A stretch of DNA of 64,000 nucleotides, taken from Anderseniella sp963700885. Its GTDB lineage: Bacteria; Pseudomonadota; Alphaproteobacteria; Rhizobiales; Aestuariivirgaceae. The translations under genes and the position numbers were made by a program. This document shows, piece after piece, positions 1 to 8,168 of this stretch; positions within the stretch are counted from its first letter, which is position 1, and the number at the start of each line of letters is the position of its first letter. Below the pieces are notes generated by a model. It saw only the letters and a list, made by a program, of their open reading frames with translations, was not told where the DNA came from and did no database searches. The DNA is taken from assembly GCA_963700885.1 (NCBI GenBank), contig CAVOZJ010000020.1:124001-188000 (forward strand), read 5' to 3'.

Positions 1-488
1 ACATCACCACGCACCAGGTCATGCCAGTGGATATCACGGTGATCCAGCCTGAAACGCCAGTGGGGCCGGCGCCCCTCCGCTTCAACTTCCAGACGTTCTT
101 CATCAGACAGGTTCAGGCTGCTACGATCATAGATCGGAGGTTCATGACGAGCCAGCTGGCGTTTGCGTTTGTAGTCCAGTTCTTCTGCAGTTTCATAGCA
201 TGCATACAACCTGCCATCACTCTTGAGCTTTTCAGCCGCAGCGTCGTACAGGGAAAATCGCTCCGACTGGCGGTACACTTCATCTGGTGTCAAACCGAGC
301 CAGTCGAGATCGGTTGCAATTCCGTCGGCAAACTCCGCGGTGGAGCGTTCGAGATCGGTGTCGTCAAATCTGAGTATGAAACGGCCTTTTGCCTTGCGCG
401 CAAATAGCCAGTTCAAAATGGCAGTTCGGGCATTGCCGATATGTATGCGGCCTGTGGGTGACGGCGCGAAGCGAACTTTAACTTGCAT
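1..488 (-). CDS. gltX: Glutamyl-tRNA synthetase, N-terminal part (cut by window edge)
   Basis: Charges tRNA-Glu with glutamate (class I aminoacyl-tRNA synthetase, cytoplasm). The reading frame is open from an ATG at 488 to the window edge, giving about 162 residues. The N-terminus carries FAPSPTGRIHIGNART, the class I HIGH signature of the GluRS/GlnRS group, followed by RFDDTD, both typical of the Rossmann catalytic domain. The start lies 3 bases after the nadE stop on the same strand, so the two genes are probably co-transcribed. The C-terminal anticodon-binding half lies outside the window, so it cannot be decided whether this is the only GltX or one of the two paralogues many alphaproteobacteria carry. 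Confidence 0.93.
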   Translation of the reverse strand, partial: MQVKVRFAPSPTGRIHIGNARTAILNWLFARKAKGRFILRFDDTDLERSTAEFADGIATDLDWLGLTPDEVYRQSERFSLYDAAAEKLKSDGRLYACYETAEELDYKRKRQLARHEPPIYDRSSLNLSDEERLEVEAEGRRPHWRFRLDHRDIHWHDLVRGD

Positions 489-491
489 GTC

Positions 492-2153
492 TCAGGCCTT
501 GTCCCGGAATCCGTTGGTGATTGGGTAACGGCGTTCCTTGCCAAAAGCCCTGCGGGTGATTTTTACCCCCGGCGCAGCCTGGCGCCGCTTGTACTCAGCA
601 ATATAGAGCAGATGTTGAATGCGCTCGACCACTGCCGGATCATGGCCCTTGGCAACCAGGTCTGCCAGCGTGGTTTCGCTCTCAACCAGGCCGTTCAGAA
701 TGTCATCCAGCACGTCATACTCCGGCAATGTATCCTGGTCTGTCTGGTCTGGTCGAAGCTCGGCAGATGGCGCCCTCGTAATGATGCGCTCCGGAATAAC
801 CCGTGTTGCCGGGCCTTTCAGGCCGGTTGCATCAGACTGGTTGCGCCAGTTTGCCAGGGCATATACATCAGTTTTATAGACATCCTTGATCGGGTTGAAT
901 CCGCCGTTCATATCGCCATAAAGCGTAGCGTATCCAACCGACATTTCCGATTTGTTGCCCGTGGTTAGAACCATGGAACCGAACTTGTTGGAGATCGCCA
1001 TCAAAATGGCGCCTCTGGTGCGCGACTGGATGTTTTCTTCGGTGACGCCCTGCGTTGTGCCTTCGAACATTGGCCCAAGCGCATTCAGAAAACCGGTGAC
1101 TGGTTCGGAAATCGGTACAACATCGTAGCGCACGCCCAAAGCCTTTGCGCACGCTTCGGCATCTTCAATGCTGTCTGACGACGTGTATTCGTATGGCAGC
1201 ATGACGCAGTGAACTTTGTCCGGGCCCAATGCATCGACCGCCATGGCTGCAACCACAGCAGAGTCTATCCCGCCGGAAAGCCCCAGCACGACACCTTCAA
1301 AACGATTCTTGCGCACATAATCGCGCGTTCCCAACACGCACGCATGCCAGATTTCTTCGTAGCCCGATAGTTGGCGCGCAGTGCTCGTCCTGTCGCATAC
1401 CCAGCCGTCAGATACGCGCTTCCAGTGTGTCAGCAAAGTTGCTTCTTCAAACTCCGGCAACTGGCAGGCCAGGGAACGGTCTGCGTTCAGCACGAAGGAA
1501 GCACCGTCAAACACCAGTTCATCCTGGCCGCCGACCTGATTGACATAGATCATCGGCAGATTGGTTTCTGTTACCCGCGCCACCACCAGGTTGAGGCGGA
1601 TGTCCTGCTTGTCGCGCTCAAATGGTGACCCGTTGGGCACTATGAGGAGTTCTGCACCGGTCTCCTCCAGGGTTTCGCAGGTTTCCTCCGTCCAGATATC
1701 TTCGCAGATCGGCACTCCGATGCGCACGCCGCGAAAGTTTATGGGCCCGGGTGCCGGGCCGGCGTCAAACACTCGTTTTTCATCAAAAACGCCATAGTTC
1801 GGCAGATCGTGCTTGAAACGCACGGCATCGACCTTGCCGTCTTCAAGCAGGATAACCGCATTGTAAAGTTTGCCGCCCTCAGCCCATGGCGAGGCAATCA
1901 ACATCGCCGGTGCGCCGTCTTCGGTCAGGCTTGCAAGGTTTGCCACTGCTCGCTGGCAAACATCGACAAAAGCGGGCTTCAGCACCAGGTCCTCGGGCGG
2001 ATAACCGGAGATGAACAGTTCAGTAAACACAACCAGGTCGGCACCTGCAGTTGCCGCCTCGGCATGAACCGAGCGAGCACGGTTCGAATTTGCCTCGACT
2101 GCGCCAACTGTTGGATTCAGTTGAGCGAGCATGATTTTGAGATTGTCAGCCAT
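492..2153 (-). CDS. nadE: Glutamine-dependent NAD+ synthetase
   Basis: Last step of NAD synthesis: amidates deamido-NAD+ with ATP, using ammonia released from glutamine. The N-terminal half (about residues 1-260) is a carbon-nitrogen hydrolase (nitrilase-like) domain, with FTELFISGYPPEDL around the catalytic Glu and VPICEDIW around the Cys nucleophile. The C-terminal half is the NAD synthase domain with the P-loop GLSGGIDSA, and later TTGNKSEM. At about 553 residues it has the normal length of the two-domain enzyme. I chose the ATG at 2153 (MADNLKIMLAQLNPTVG) because the family begins there; an ATG at 2189 would add 12 atypical residues. It is transcribed away from the PAS-kinase gene and probably together with gltX. 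Confidence 0.95.
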   Translation of the reverse strand: MADNLKIMLAQLNPTVGAVEANSNRARSVHAEAATAGADLVVFTELFISGYPPEDLVLKPAFVDVCQRAVANLASLTEDGAPAMLIASPWAEGGKLYNAVILLEDGKVDAVRFKHDLPNYGVFDEKRVFDAGPAPGPINFRGVRIGVPICEDIWTEETCETLEETGAELLIVPNGSPFERDKQDIRLNLVVARVTETNLPMIYVNQVGGQDELVFDGASFVLNADRSLACQLPEFEEATLLTHWKRVSDGWVCDRTSTARQLSGYEEIWHACVLGTRDYVRKNRFEGVVLGLSGGIDSAVVAAMAVDALGPDKVHCVMLPYEYTSSDSIEDAEACAKALGVRYDVVPISEPVTGFLNALGPMFEGTTQGVTEENIQSRTRGAILMAISNKFGSMVLTTGNKSEMSVGYATLYGDMNGGFNPIKDVYKTDVYALANWRNQSDATGLKGPATRVIPERIITRAPSAELRPDQTDQDTLPEYDVLDDILNGLVESETTLADLVAKGHDPAVVERIQHLLYIAEYKRRQAAPGVKITRRAFGKERRYPITNGFRDKA

Positions 2154-2322
2154 GCCCGCTCTATTAGCGTTATCCAGACCCGCCATCAATGATTGCTTTA
2201 GAATTCGGGTTTAAATTTGCCGGAAGTAAATTTTACCCGGCCGGAACGGTGGGCATTGTACGGAACAGGCAGGTACCTGTTTCGCGGACTGAACAATCAA
2301 ACCCGGCGTGGAGGCCTTCCTT

Positions 2323-3435
2323 GTGGCGCTGACTACAAGTCCAGATATGGCTGCAGTTGCCACTTCGGAAGTCCAGCTTCTGCAGGCCACATTGAACAGT
2401 ATTGGTTCTGGAGTAGCGTCGGTTGGCGATGACGGCAGCGTCATTACCAGTAATGACAGGTTCTATGACATGTTGCGCCGGGCCGGATTGCTGCGCCTGG
2501 AGTTTTTTGGCCGGACACGGGAAGACCTTGTTACCCGCTCTTTGTATGACGTTTCGCCAAAACTGCAGCAACGCCCGAAGCAGGTTGCAGGTCTGACGGG
2601 CTGCACGTTTGAACTGCAGTATATAGACGCTCATGATCAATTGGGCGGAACACTGATCCTGATGAGAGACGTCACGTCGCAACGCCGCAGCGATCAGGCG
2701 ATGCAGGATGTGCTTGAGCAGAAGCAAATCATTGAACAGGCCAGAACCACTTTTGTTTCCCAGGTCGCACATCACTTTCGCACACCACTCAATGTGATCC
2801 TGGGCTATATCGATATCTTGTCGGCAGGCAATGCCAACGAGGTCGATACTGCAACCCGAAACTCCTATCTCGGCTTCATTCGTGAATCTGCCAGAGCCCT
2901 TCTGCTGAACATGAACGAGATGATGGAGATCATCCGGTTGCAGCGGAACCAGCAGCCGGTTGAGCTTGAGGCCCGCGAGTTGCACACACTGCTCTCCGGT
3001 GCCATTGAAGAAATTCAGTCAGTGCTGGTTAGTGAAGAAGTTGAACTTGATTCCGGCACAATGTTTGACGTCATCGGCAACAGTTGTGTACGCATGGATG
3101 CCCGGCTTGCCAGACGTGCCATGACCAGCCTGTTGTGCACGTCAGCAGTGTTGGGAGGGCCGGGCAGCAGGTTAAGGCTGCGCGCTCATACCCTGGAAAA
3201 TAGCACCTTGTGTATCAGGGTGGAATTCGAAGTAGGCCGCACCGATGTGAAATCCATTCTCAATAGCATCGATAGCGGTGAGCCGGTGAAGGAAATCAGC
3301 CTTACCGGTAATGCCAGCGGCTATGGTTTGGCGCTGGCTGCAATCTTGCTGCGCCTGTGCGAGATCGAAATTTCGGCGGCAGCCGTTGGTGAGCGCAGCG
3401 TATGCATTCAATTAATGTTTTCCGTTCCAGATTGA
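2323..3435 (+). CDS. PAS-domain histidine-kinase-like protein with degenerate ATPase domain
   Basis: A soluble signalling protein of about 370 residues with no membrane segment. An N-terminal PAS-like region (about 15-125) is followed by a dimerisation/phosphoacceptor helix containing AHHFRTPLN, with the likely phospho-His at 150. The C-terminal region ends in SGYGLALAAILLRL, which resembles a G2 box of HATPase domains. The usual N box, with its Mg-ATP-binding Asn, is not visible: the equivalent place reads RRAMTSLLCTSAVLGG. It may therefore be an inactive or unusual kinase. I chose the GTG at 2323 because GGAGG lies 8 bases upstream; a GTG at 2308 lacks such a site. No response regulator gene is adjacent. 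Related alphaproteobacterial proteins are often called PAS-domain-containing sensors; the function here is unknown. Confidence 0.75.
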   Translation: MALTTSPDMAAVATSEVQLLQATLNSIGSGVASVGDDGSVITSNDRFYDMLRRAGLLRLEFFGRTREDLVTRSLYDVSPKLQQRPKQVAGLTGCTFELQYIDAHDQLGGTLILMRDVTSQRRSDQAMQDVLEQKQIIEQARTTFVSQVAHHFRTPLNVILGYIDILSAGNANEVDTATRNSYLGFIRESARALLLNMNEMMEIIRLQRNQQPVELEARELHTLLSGAIEEIQSVLVSEEVELDSGTMFDVIGNSCVRMDARLARRAMTSLLCTSAVLGGPGSRLRLRAHTLENSTLCIRVEFEVGRTDVKSILNSIDSGEPVKEISLTGNASGYGLALAAILLRLCEIEISAAAVGERSVCIQLMFSVPD

Positions 3436-3521
3436 CTTTACCCCGGCTTTCAGCAGCCATTTTCGCCTCGCACTGAGGGCCGGTATCCGTTCAGCCTCCA
3501 TCTGAGTTTATCGGCGTAAGG

Positions 3522-4073
3522 CTATTTTATCCGGGGAAGCATTTTCTTGAAAGACGCCGTTCCTGCCTTGGCGAGCCATTCGAATACGACCATTTCCGTG
3601 GTAACGATGCCCACACCGGCGGCGCTGAGCCGGTGCAGGCAGGCTTCCTCGCTTTCGGCAGACCGGGAGGCTGTCGCGTCAGAGGCGACAAAGACTTCAT
3701 ATCCATCTTCCAGCAGGCTGGCTGCTGTCTGCACCACGCAGATGTGCGCCTCCATGCCGGCAAGCACAATCTGCCTGCGCCGGGTTGCTTTGACGGCGTC
3801 GGCAATGGTTGCGTCTTCCATGCAGGAAAAGTGCAGTTTGGGGAAAACCGGATAGCCGGAGGCTACTCTGGCCACTTCCGGTACAGTTGGGCCGAGGCCT
3901 TGCGGATATTGCTCCGTCAGCAGAACCGGTATTTCGAGTTCGCGCGCTGCCTCCACCAGCAAGGCAGTATTTTTCAGTGTCCGCGCCGGCGCCAGCATGG
4001 CCGGCACCAACCGTTCCTGCATGTCGATTACAAGCAGTGCAGATTCACTGGCCTTAATTAGCATTTGTCCCAT
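3522..4073 (-). CDS. Isochorismatase-family cysteine hydrolase
   Basis: An alpha/beta hydrolase-like enzyme of the isochorismatase/nicotinamidase fold, 183 residues, cytoplasmic. The catalytic triad can be read: Asp in LLVIDMQERL, Lys in FPKLHFSCM, and Cys in GMEAHICVVQT. Family members hydrolyse small amides, carbamoyl compounds or vinyl ethers; the substrate cannot be told from sequence, and the protein most resembles the YcaC-type group. It is transcribed divergently from the GntR regulator. Its upstream region holds a near-copy of the palindrome found before gntR and tctC (4137-4153), just downstream of a TTGACG -35-like element on the minus strand. This suggests the same regulator controls it, so it may act on an oxalate-related amide; that is inference. 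An alternative ATG lies three codons downstream. Confidence 0.85.
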   Translation of the reverse strand: MGQMLIKASESALLVIDMQERLVPAMLAPARTLKNTALLVEAARELEIPVLLTEQYPQGLGPTVPEVARVASGYPVFPKLHFSCMEDATIADAVKATRRRQIVLAGMEAHICVVQTAASLLEDGYEVFVASDATASRSAESEEACLHRLSAAGVGIVTTEMVVFEWLAKAGTASFKKMLPRIK

Positions 4074-4136
4074 CTTTCAGAGCCAGAAGATACTTTGTCG
4101 CCATCGCCGGCACGGCAGGATATGGATTGACACCAC

Positions 4137-4164
4137 TGGTATGCCATACGCCACAAATCGTCAA
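4137..4164 (-). promoter_or_regulatory. Promoter and GntR-type operator of the isochorismatase-family gene
   Basis: On the minus strand TTGACG (4164-4159) is followed by the palindrome-like TGGCATACCA (4146-4137). The plus-strand segment TGGTATGCCATACGCCA matches 16 of 17 bases of 10106-10122 before tctC. Position and similarity make it a likely binding site of the neighbouring GntR regulator; the promoter itself is predicted by eye. Confidence 0.5.
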
Positions 4165-4251
4165 TATGGCAAAAACAGCCATCCGTTTTCATGGTGATGT
4201 TCGTGTGGAAATGGCTGTTATCCAGTTGATCCGCTAACCTCAAAATTATCG

Positions 4252-4287
4252 TTGACGGCATGTTTGCTTGATGTATGGTATACCAAA
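4252..4287 (+). promoter_or_regulatory. Promoter and GntR operator of gntR-oxc-frc
   Basis: TTGACG (4252-4257), a 16-base spacer and TATGGT (4274-4279) form a plausible sigma-70 promoter. The -10 lies inside the palindrome TGGTATACCA (4276-4285), whose GT-N2-AC core suits a GntR-family operator. The 14 bases 4274-4287 are the exact reverse complement of 10104-10117. A repressor bound here would cover the -10, which suggests autoregulation of the regulator-oxalate operon. Confidence 0.6.
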
Positions 4288-4313
4288 TGCAGAAGCCCGT
4301 TAACAGGGCCGTC

Positions 4314-5072
4314 ATGCGGTGGAAACGCAAAAAGGGAGCCTTCGGATTCGTGTCGATTACGAAGAAATTGTCGCCAATCGCAGCAAATTTCACCTTGAAG
4401 GATCATACCTACGACGTGCTGCGCGCGGCAATACTGGACATGAATATATACGAAGATGGTGCCGATTTGCGGCTCGACGAACGGCAGATGGCCGAGCGGT
4501 TGGCGATTTCACGCACACCGATCCGGGAAGCGCTGGCTCGGTTGGCGCAAGACGGTCTGGTTGAAATTCAACCTCGCAAGGGTGTTTTTGTATTGCGCAA
4601 GGGCAGGGACGAAATTCTGGAAATGATTGTCACGTGGGCGGCGCTGGAGAGCATGGCTGCCCGCCTGGCGACTGAAAATGCAACGCCCGGTGATTTCCGC
4701 GACTTACGCAAGTTTGCTTTGAAGCATAGCATTGATGCGGCACGTGCGGACATTGAGGAATACTCGGAAATCAATATCCAGTTTCACCAGCGTATCCTGG
4801 TGCTTTCGGGGTGCAAGCTGTTGAAGTCGACCGCGGACGGCCTTTTTCAGCACATGCACGCGGTTCGTCGAAGGGCGATGGGCGAGAGTGACCGGGCAAC
4901 ACGCTCGGTTGTTGATCACATGGAAATCATAGAAGCGCTCGAAGCCCGCAATGCTGATCTGGCGAGCCGGCTTGTACGCGAGCACACGATGAAATTGCAT
5001 GCCCACATCCGTAAAACCTGGACGAGGCTGGAAAGCCTTGCTTCAAGCCGGCTTAAAACCACATCGAACTGA
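4314..5072 (+). CDS. GntR-family (FCD/FadR-type) transcriptional regulator
   Basis: A dimeric DNA-binding regulator of about 252 residues. An N-terminal winged helix-turn-helix carries DERQMAERLAISRTPIREAL and the wing IQPRKGVFV, followed by an all-helical FCD effector domain with candidate metal-ligand histidines (FHQRI, VVDHMEI, REHTMKLHAHI). It sits 20 bases upstream of oxc on the same strand and probably heads that operon. Start choice: ATGs at 4275 and 4287 overlap the predicted -10 and operator, so translation more likely begins at the ATG at 4314 (or a GTG at 4350 preceded by AGGGAG). It likely controls itself and the other promoters bearing TGGTATACCA. The effector is unknown; oxalate, oxalyl-CoA or formyl-CoA are guesses from context. 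Confidence 0.88.
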   Translation: MRWKRKKGAFGFVSITKKLSPIAANFTLKDHTYDVLRAAILDMNIYEDGADLRLDERQMAERLAISRTPIREALARLAQDGLVEIQPRKGVFVLRKGRDEILEMIVTWAALESMAARLATENATPGDFRDLRKFALKHSIDAARADIEEYSEINIQFHQRILVLSGCKLLKSTADGLFQHMHAVRRRAMGESDRATRSVVDHMEIIEALEARNADLASRLVREHTMKLHAHIRKTWTRLESLASSRLKTTSN

Positions 5073-5092
5073 TAGAAATAACGGGAAAACCA

Positions 5093-6844
5093 ATGTCTTC
5101 ATCCGCAGTTCTCAAATCCGTGAACAATACCGAAGAAGCTCTCCAGGGAGACCTGACAGATGGATTTCATCTGCTGATCGACGCGTTAAAGTTGAATGGT
5201 GTCGAAACAATCTATGGCGTGCCAGGTATCCCGATAACCGATCTTGGCCGCATGATGCAGGAAGAAGGTCTGCGTGTACTGTCATTTCGCCACGAGCAGA
5301 ATGCAGGCAACGCCGCTGCAATCGCCGGATTTCTGACCAGGAAACCGGGGATCTGCCTGACGGTATCCGCACCGGGGTTCCTCAATGGCCTGACGGCATT
5401 GGCCCATGCGAACACCAATTGCTGGCCGATGATTCTCGTTTCAGGGTCGTCCGAGCGCGAAGTCGTCGACCTGATGCAGGGCGACTATGAGGAGATGGAT
5501 CAATTGGCCATCGCCAAGCCGCTATGCAAGGCCGCGTACCGTATCCTGCATGCCCGGGATATCGGAATAGGGGTCGCGCGGGCCATTCGCGCGGCGGTGT
5601 CCGGGCGTCCGGGTGGTGTCTATCTGGATATTCCCGGCAACCTGCTGGGCCAGGTCATGGATGCAGTGCAGGGACAGAAATCACTGGTAAAGGTCATCGA
5701 TCCGGCGCCTGCACAAATTCCCGCTCCCGAAGCGGTGCAGCGTGCACTGGGTGTGATCAGGGACGCCAGAAAGCCACTGATTATCCTTGGCAAGGGCGCA
5801 GCCTATGCCCAGTGCGATGATGTGGTCCGCGAATTTGTGGAGAAATCAGGCATTCCGTATTTGCCCATGAGCATGGCCAAGGGCCTGTTGCCTGACACCC
5901 ATGAACTGTCGGCAGGACCTGCTCGTTCGCTGGTGCTGATGGAATCCGATGTGGTGATCATGGTCGGTGCCCGTCTCAACTGGCTGCTGTCGCACGGCAA
6001 GGGCAAGCAGTGGGGCGAACCGCATTCAACGAAATTCGTGCAGATCGATATCGAACCCAGGGAAATGGACAGCAATGTCGAAATTGCCGCACCTGTTGTA
6101 GGCGATATTGGTTCGTGTCTTTCGGCCCTGATCGATGGCATGAACAAGGACTGGAACCCTCCACCTCAAGAGTGGACAACTGCAGTAAGGGCCAAAAGGG
6201 ATGCCAACATCGAGCGTATGGCTCCAACCTTGCAGAACAACAATACGCCGATGAACTATGCCGGCGCTCTTGGTGCCCTGAAGCGCATTATAAAGGAGCG
6301 GCCAGATGCGATACTGGTAAATGAAGGCGCCAACACGCTCGATTTTGCCCGGTCAATCATCGACATGTATCAGCCCCGCAAGAGACTGGATGTCGGAACC
6401 TGGGGAGTGATGGGTGTCGGGATGGGGTCGGCTATCGCAGCTGCGGTGGAAACGGGTAAACCCGTCCTTGCAGTCGAGGGCGACAGCGCGTTCGGGTTTT
6501 CCGGAATGGAAGTAGAGACTATTTGCCGGTACAACCTGCCGGTCTGCGTGGTGGTTTTCAACAACAATGGTATCTATCGCGGCGTGGACCAAAACCGCTC
6601 CGGTGGCAAAGACCCGGCGCCGACTGTTTTTGTTGAGAACGCCCGCTATGACCTGATGATGCAGGCTTTCGGCGGTGTCGGCATTCACGCTTCCAATCCG
6701 GACGAACTCTATCGTGCCGTCAATGAAGCGATGGAATCGGGCAGGCCGACTCTGGTCAACGCTGCCATTGATCCCGCAGCCGGCAAGGAAAGCGGCAATA
6801 TCGGTTCCCTAAATCCCCAAAGCATAGTCAAGAAAAAGAAATAG
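5093..6844 (+). CDS. oxc: Oxalyl-CoA decarboxylase
   Basis: Thiamine-diphosphate enzyme that converts oxalyl-CoA to formyl-CoA and CO2. The 583-residue protein follows the Oxalobacter formigenes enzyme nearly end to end: YGVPGIPITDL, then FRHEQNAGNAA with the ThDP-activating Glu at 68, SAPGFLNGL, LVSGSSEREVVDL and QGDYEEMDQ. The C-terminal ThDP/Mg motif is GDSAFGFSGME, ending in FNNNGIYRG. QGDYEEMDQ and KGLLPDTH are characteristic of Oxc rather than of acetolactate synthase. The gene follows gntR by 20 bases and precedes frc by 29 bases. Its pairing with frc makes the assignment secure. Confidence 0.97.
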   Translation: MSSSAVLKSVNNTEEALQGDLTDGFHLLIDALKLNGVETIYGVPGIPITDLGRMMQEEGLRVLSFRHEQNAGNAAAIAGFLTRKPGICLTVSAPGFLNGLTALAHANTNCWPMILVSGSSEREVVDLMQGDYEEMDQLAIAKPLCKAAYRILHARDIGIGVARAIRAAVSGRPGGVYLDIPGNLLGQVMDAVQGQKSLVKVIDPAPAQIPAPEAVQRALGVIRDARKPLIILGKGAAYAQCDDVVREFVEKSGIPYLPMSMAKGLLPDTHELSAGPARSLVLMESDVVIMVGARLNWLLSHGKGKQWGEPHSTKFVQIDIEPREMDSNVEIAAPVVGDIGSCLSALIDGMNKDWNPPPQEWTTAVRAKRDANIERMAPTLQNNNTPMNYAGALGALKRIIKERPDAILVNEGANTLDFARSIIDMYQPRKRLDVGTWGVMGVGMGSAIAAAVETGKPVLAVEGDSAFGFSGMEVETICRYNLPVCVVVFNNNGIYRGVDQNRSGGKDPAPTVFVENARYDLMMQAFGGVGIHASNPDELYRAVNEAMESGRPTLVNAAIDPAAGKESGNIGSLNPQSIVKKKK

Positions 6845-6873
6845 AGCATCAGATTCGCGAACAGGAAGCAGAC

Positions 6874-8145
6874 ATGAAAGCATTGAAAGACGTGAAGGTA
6901 CTGGACTTCACTCACGTTCAGTCCGGACCAACTTGCACACAACTGCTCGCGTGGCTCGGCGCTGATGTAATCAAGGTCGAGCGGCCCGGCGTTGGCGATG
7001 CGACACGCGGCCAGTTGCGTGATGTGCCGAACGCAGACTCGCTGTATTTTACCATGCTGAACCACAACAAGCGCTCCATTACGCTCAATTCCAAGAACGA
7101 GAAGGGCAAGGACGTGCTGGAGCGCCTGGTGAAAACCTGTGACGTACTGGTGGAAAATTTTGCACCAGGAGCGCTAGACCGCATGGGGCTGACCTGGGAG
7201 AGAATTCAGGAACTGAATCCGAAAATGATCTATGCTTCGGTCAAGGGATTTGGGCCGGGTCCGTATGAAGACTGCAAGGTCTATGAAAATGTTGCCCAGT
7301 GTGCCGGCGGGTCTGCGTCCACCACCGGGTTTCTGGACGGACCGCCGCTGGTAACCGGTGCCCAGATTGGTGACTCAGGTACCGGTCTTCACCTGGCATT
7401 TGGCATCGTGTCGGCGCTTTATCAGCGCACTCATTCCGGCAAGGGCCAGCGCGTGCTGGCAGCCATGCAGGATGGGGTGTTGAACTTGTGCCGCGTAAAA
7501 CTGCGGGACCAGCAGCGTCTGGCCCATGGTCCATTGAATGAATATACCCAGTTCGGCAAGGGCATAGAGTTCGGAGAAGCAACGCCGCGTGCAGGCAATG
7601 ATTCAGGCGGTGGTCAACCCGGTGCCATATTGAAGTGCAAGGGTTGGGAGACGGACCCGAATGCCTATACCTATTTCATTACCCAGGCAGCCGTTTGGGA
7701 AAAGGTTTGCGACACCATCGGTGAACCTGACTGGAAAACCGATCCCGCCTATGCCACACCTCCCGCGCGGCTGGACAAACTGGAAAAGATATTCGAGCGT
7801 ATTGAACAGTGGACGAAAACCAAGACCAAGTTTGAAGTCATGGAAATCTGCAACCCTCACGACATTCCCGTTGGTCCTATCCTGTCGATGAAGGAAATCG
7901 CCGAAGAACCGAGCCTGCGCGATACCGGCACCATCGTGGAGGTGGATCATCCCGAACGCGGTTCCTACCTGACTGTCGGCATGCCGGTAAAACTGTCGGA
8001 TTCACCGGCAGACGTGAAGCGATCACCGCTATTGGGTGAACACACCGATGAGATTCTGACCCAGGTACTGGGATATTCCGCCGAAGAGATTGAGCAGATC
8101 AGGGCTTCAGGTGCCGTTGGTGCCATGAAACAGGCGGCTGAGTAA
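6874..8145 (+). CDS. frc: Formyl-CoA:oxalate CoA-transferase
   Basis: Class III CoA-transferase that moves CoA from formyl-CoA to oxalate, supplying oxalyl-CoA to Oxc and releasing formate. The 423-residue protein has the family N-terminus VLDFTHVQSGPTCTQLLAWLGAD, seen as DFTHVQSGP and LLAWLGADVIKVERP. The catalytic Asp lies at 167 in GAQIGDSGTG, close to Asp169 of the Oxalobacter enzyme. The glycine loop is visible as SGGGQPG, and KCKGWETDPNAYTYF matches Frc rather than other CaiB-like proteins. A good ribosome site (AGGAAG) precedes the ATG. Between oxc and the formyltransferase, it completes the core oxalate cycle. Confidence 0.97.
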   Translation: MKALKDVKVLDFTHVQSGPTCTQLLAWLGADVIKVERPGVGDATRGQLRDVPNADSLYFTMLNHNKRSITLNSKNEKGKDVLERLVKTCDVLVENFAPGALDRMGLTWERIQELNPKMIYASVKGFGPGPYEDCKVYENVAQCAGGSASTTGFLDGPPLVTGAQIGDSGTGLHLAFGIVSALYQRTHSGKGQRVLAAMQDGVLNLCRVKLRDQQRLAHGPLNEYTQFGKGIEFGEATPRAGNDSGGGQPGAILKCKGWETDPNAYTYFITQAAVWEKVCDTIGEPDWKTDPAYATPPARLDKLEKIFERIEQWTKTKTKFEVMEICNPHDIPVGPILSMKEIAEEPSLRDTGTIVEVDHPERGSYLTVGMPVKLSDSPADVKRSPLLGEHTDEILTQVLGYSAEEIEQIRASGAVGAMKQAAE

Positions 8146-8168
8146 AAGAAAGATCGGGAGTTACATCC

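Noticed and set aside
4198..4212. GTGTGGAA half-site near gntR resembling the IclR-like arm
   Set aside because: Only one arm is present, so it is probably chance.
4058..4393. 111-codon minus-strand frame across the gntR promoter
   Set aside because: It overlaps the operators, promoters and the gntR start and has no recognisable domain.
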